DNA of 64,000 nt from Hyphomicrobiaceae bacterium. GTDB lineage: Bacteria; Pseudomonadota; Alphaproteobacteria; Rhizobiales; Hyphomicrobiaceae. Positions within the stretch are counted from its first letter, which is position 1, and every line of letters begins with the position of its first letter. The stretch spans positions 2,046,001-2,110,000 of the forward strand of contig JAWKWE010000004.1 in NCBI GenBank assembly GCA_041397645.1, read 5' to 3'. This document shows, piece by piece, positions 62,368 to 64,000 of the stretch. The notes under the pieces were generated by a model. It was given only the letters and a program-made list of their open reading frames with translations, searched no databases and was not told the DNA's origin. A program made the position numbers and the translations under genes.

Positions 62368-62460
62368 GTAAATGGCCGAGCGGACTGCCTTTGCCTTGCC
62401 ACGCGCACGGATTATAAGCGCCAAGGACACGGCAGGCAGGGTGCAAAGCAGAAAGACGGC

Positions 62461-63048
62461 ATGGTCCAGTTCATCGATCTTTGGCGCGGACATCCGACCA
62501 ACGAGAGCGTCGATGCGCCTTGCACCGTTTCGGAGCGCAGCGCGTATGCGCCTGACGAAGCACCGGTGGATGCCATTCCCAGCCCCAAGCCGGCCGAAGC
62601 CCACGTCACACCGGTCGCGCCGCGCGATCAGTCCGCAATTCGCCTCGGCGTCGCCATGCGACGTGCGGGCGTGCGCATCGAAGAACTCGGACCGCGGTTA
62701 CAAACCTGCGGCATTCACGACCGCTCTTTGATGCACATCCTATCCGCCAGTCAGTTTGCCGCCGCTTTGAGGCGCGCCAAGATTGCCGGCTTCGGCGACG
62801 TGGAACTGATCGCGGGAAGCGACGTCGAACGATTTGAGGCCCGCATCATCGGACGTACCGGAGTGCTTTACGTGCGCGACTACTGGATGCGGCCCGGCGA
62901 TGCGGAGGGCCGCCCGACGGGCGACCTCATTGACTTGTGGAACGGCTATCGTACGACCGACAGTTGGCTCATGGAGTGGATGTCATGGGCGGGATACACA
63001 TCGGCTTACGGGCTCGCCCGCGAAATGTGGTTCTGGCCGGTCGCCTGA
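62461..63048 (+). CDS. Tae4-like amidase domain lacking catalytic Cys and His
   Basis: A 195-residue protein resembling the T6SS amidase effector Tae4 (peptidoglycan D,D-/L,D-type amidase). Family text: MVQFIDLWRGHPTNESVDAP, RDQSAIRLGVAMRRAGVRIE (Tae4 has QCAIR; S58 replaces the catalytic Cys, codon TCC), GRTGVLYVRDYWMRPGD and GDLIDLWNGYRTTDSW (Tae4 has GxHIDLWN; L156 replaces the His). Both substitutions were read directly. A short Pro/Ala linker (about 25-50) splits the first motif from the rest. No T6SS genes, immunity protein or signal peptide are near. It may be an inactive binder or have been recruited elsewhere. Confidence 0.75.
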   Translation: MVQFIDLWRGHPTNESVDAPCTVSERSAYAPDEAPVDAIPSPKPAEAHVTPVAPRDQSAIRLGVAMRRAGVRIEELGPRLQTCGIHDRSLMHILSASQFAAALRRAKIAGFGDVELIAGSDVERFEARIIGRTGVLYVRDYWMRPGDAEGRPTGDLIDLWNGYRTTDSWLMEWMSWAGYTSAYGLAREMWFWPVA

Positions 63049-63079
63049 TGATGGCCAAACGAGTGAAGGATCAAGCCCC

Positions 63080-63316
63080 TTGCGTACCGTTATTGCGATG
63101 ATCTTCGCACTCGTGGCTGCTGGATTTACGGCACTCAGCGTTGCTCACAATGTCGCGGACAACATCGTCGCCGGCCAACACTTCACCATGCCGGGAGAGG
63201 CCGCGCGCGCCCATACCCTTATCTACATGGGTACCAATTTTATGGCCCTGGTGCTCGGCTACGGCGTCGGCTGGTTGCTCGCCTATCCCCTTCGCCGGCG
63301 GCCGCAAGGCCAGTAA
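63080..63316 (+). CDS. small membrane protein, two helices
   Basis: A 78-residue protein from TTG 63080, with AGGA upstream; ATG 63098 is the alternative. Two hydrophobic segments: AMIFALVAAGFTALSVAHNV and YMGTNFMALVLGYGVGWLLA, ending in a basic PLRRRPQGQ tail. It starts 31 bp after the Tae4-like gene. It does not resemble the Tai4 immunity protein. Function unknown. Confidence 0.6.
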   Translation: MRTVIAMIFALVAAGFTALSVAHNVADNIVAGQHFTMPGEAARAHTLIYMGTNFMALVLGYGVGWLLAYPLRRRPQGQ

Positions 63317-63412
63317 AATCGCAGCAACCGCGCGTGAAGTGGCGGCCTGGCGCTTCCTTAACTGCATTGCAGAGGCTATAGCTTCGGCCTGTCGAATTCT
63401 AAGGAACTCCCT

Positions 63413-63799
63413 ATGAAACTTCTCCTCCTCGCGTCGGCGGGTGGCGCTATCGGCGCGGGCACGCGCTTCCTCGTAAACGAAGCGTTTGCGTCGCGGGGCC
63501 TGGTGTCCTTTCCCTGGGCCACGCTGACGGTGAACATGCTCGGCGGGTTTCTGATGGGAGCCGTGATGGTTCTGGTTATGGAGCGCTTCGACGGTTCGCC
63601 GGAAATCCGCACCTTTCTCGCGACCGGAATGCTCGGTGGCCTTACCACGTTTTCCGCATTCACCTATGAACTGTCGCAGATGATCGGGGCTGACGGGCTC
63701 GCCAGTCCGCGTCTGTTCGCCTACATCGCGCTTTCCGTCCTCTTCGCACTCGGTGCGCTCTACGCCGGCATGGCCGTTGCGCGCGCGGTGATTTCATGA
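63413..63799 (+). CDS. crcB: fluoride ion exporter FluC (CrcB)
   Basis: A 128-residue, four-helix fluoride channel. Signature segments are LLLASAGGAIGAGTRFLVNE, WATLTVNMLGGFLMGAVMVL, the pore FLATGMLGGLTTFSAFTYEL and LFALGALYAGMAVARAVIS. It protects against fluoride by passive export. Stop overlaps the next gene by ATGA. I looked for a fluoride riboswitch in the 96-bp leader and saw none. Confidence 0.94.
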   Translation: MKLLLLASAGGAIGAGTRFLVNEAFASRGLVSFPWATLTVNMLGGFLMGAVMVLVMERFDGSPEIRTFLATGMLGGLTTFSAFTYELSQMIGADGLASPRLFAYIALSVLFALGALYAGMAVARAVIS

Positions 63800-64000
63800 G
63801 CGATACGCCGCCCAAAGTTGAAAGCATCCGCGTTAAACAGGGCGAGGCGGATATGCGCCTCGACCGCTGGTTCCGCGTGCATTTCCCCGAGGTGGGTTAC
63901 AGCTATCTGCAAAAGTTGCTTCGCTCTGGGCAGGTCCGTGTCAACTCGAAGCGCGCCCAGGCCAATGACCGGCTGGAGCCCGGCTTTGAAATCCGCGTTC
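63796..64000 (+). CDS. RluA-family pseudouridine synthase, N-terminal part
   Basis: ATG 63796 overlaps the crcB stop (ATGA) and the frame is open to the end of the window, 68 residues. It starts MSDTPPKVESIRVKQGEADM and has the S4 RNA-binding fold, RLDRWFRVHFPEVGYSYLQK then LLRSGQVRVNSKRAQANDRL. S4 domains at this position are typical of RluC/RluD-type 23S rRNA pseudouridine synthases. The catalytic domain lies outside the window. Linkage of crcB to rluC is common in alphaproteobacteria. Confidence 0.85.
   Translation, partial: MSDTPPKVESIRVKQGEADMRLDRWFRVHFPEVGYSYLQKLLRSGQVRVNSKRAQANDRLEPGFEIRV

Noticed and set aside
63317..63412. Fluoride riboswitch upstream of crcB
   Set aside because: The leader lacks the conserved GGNGAUGG and CCGCC pairing elements.

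Overview
The window is a high-GC stretch of an alphaproteobacterial chromosome, most likely Hyphomicrobiales and possibly Hyphomicrobium-like. The clues are a PII-glnA unit, a second eukaryotic-type glutamine synthetase (GlnII) with a divergent GstI/DUF2735 mini-gene, an EipA (DUF1134) protein, Rhizobiales-type porins, two short L,D-transpeptidases and a biotin-dependent propionyl-CoA carboxylase. The assignment rests on gene content only; I see no rRNA. It reads as ordinary core and envelope chromosome. I see no prophage, IS element, integrase or CRISPR array.

Layout. 1-11.6 kb: a clipped O-methyltransferase, an orphan LuxR-type regulator, a Tat-exported GMC dehydrogenase pair without its cytochrome, two tandem near-identical porins with twin tetraloop terminators, lipA, a BigR/SqrR-like ArsR repressor, a K+ channel with a C-terminal zinc ribbon, and a lytic transglycosylase. 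11.7-21 kb: small membrane proteins, an EipA fusion, two L,D-transpeptidases, a photolyase and a TPR lipoprotein-size exported protein. 21.2-28.7 kb: thioesterase, cupin, nnr, then the nitrogen block glnB (with a sigma-54 type promoter), glnA, glnII and divergent gstI, then speD. 29-42.3 kb: DUF4846, a lipase-fold protein lacking its nucleophile, a DUF1489/aminotransferase/MFS operon, envelope proteins, mgtE and a polysaccharide deacetylase. 42.4-56.2 kb: tRNA-Leu(GAG), lipB, a 23-residue Lys/Ala mini-protein, a LysR regulator, pccA, a possible cuckoo-type small RNA, an outer-membrane pseudogene, an MFS permease, pccB and regulators. 56.4-64 kb: a BchE-like B12 radical SAM protein, a GST, rarA, an MgtC-like protein, a degenerate Tae4 amidase, fluC and the start of an rluC-type gene.

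Functional threads. Lipoate synthesis is covered by lipA and lipB, 34 kb apart. Nitrogen assimilation is covered by glnB, glnA, glnII and gstI. Propionyl-CoA carboxylation is covered by pccA and pccB, both on the minus strand but separated by unrelated genes. Envelope maintenance is covered by the porins, EipA, the L,D-transpeptidases, the lytic transglycosylase and the deacetylase.

The most unusual signals are: a two-hairpin RNA with CCTCCTCCC-type anti-Shine-Dalgarno loops behind a small exported protein (48.9 kb); a Tae4-like protein missing both catalytic Cys and His (62.5 kb); a lipase-fold protein whose GxSxG serine is Gln (30.7 kb); and a redox-cysteine ArsR repressor (8.5 kb). All functions are read by eye from motifs; no search was run.
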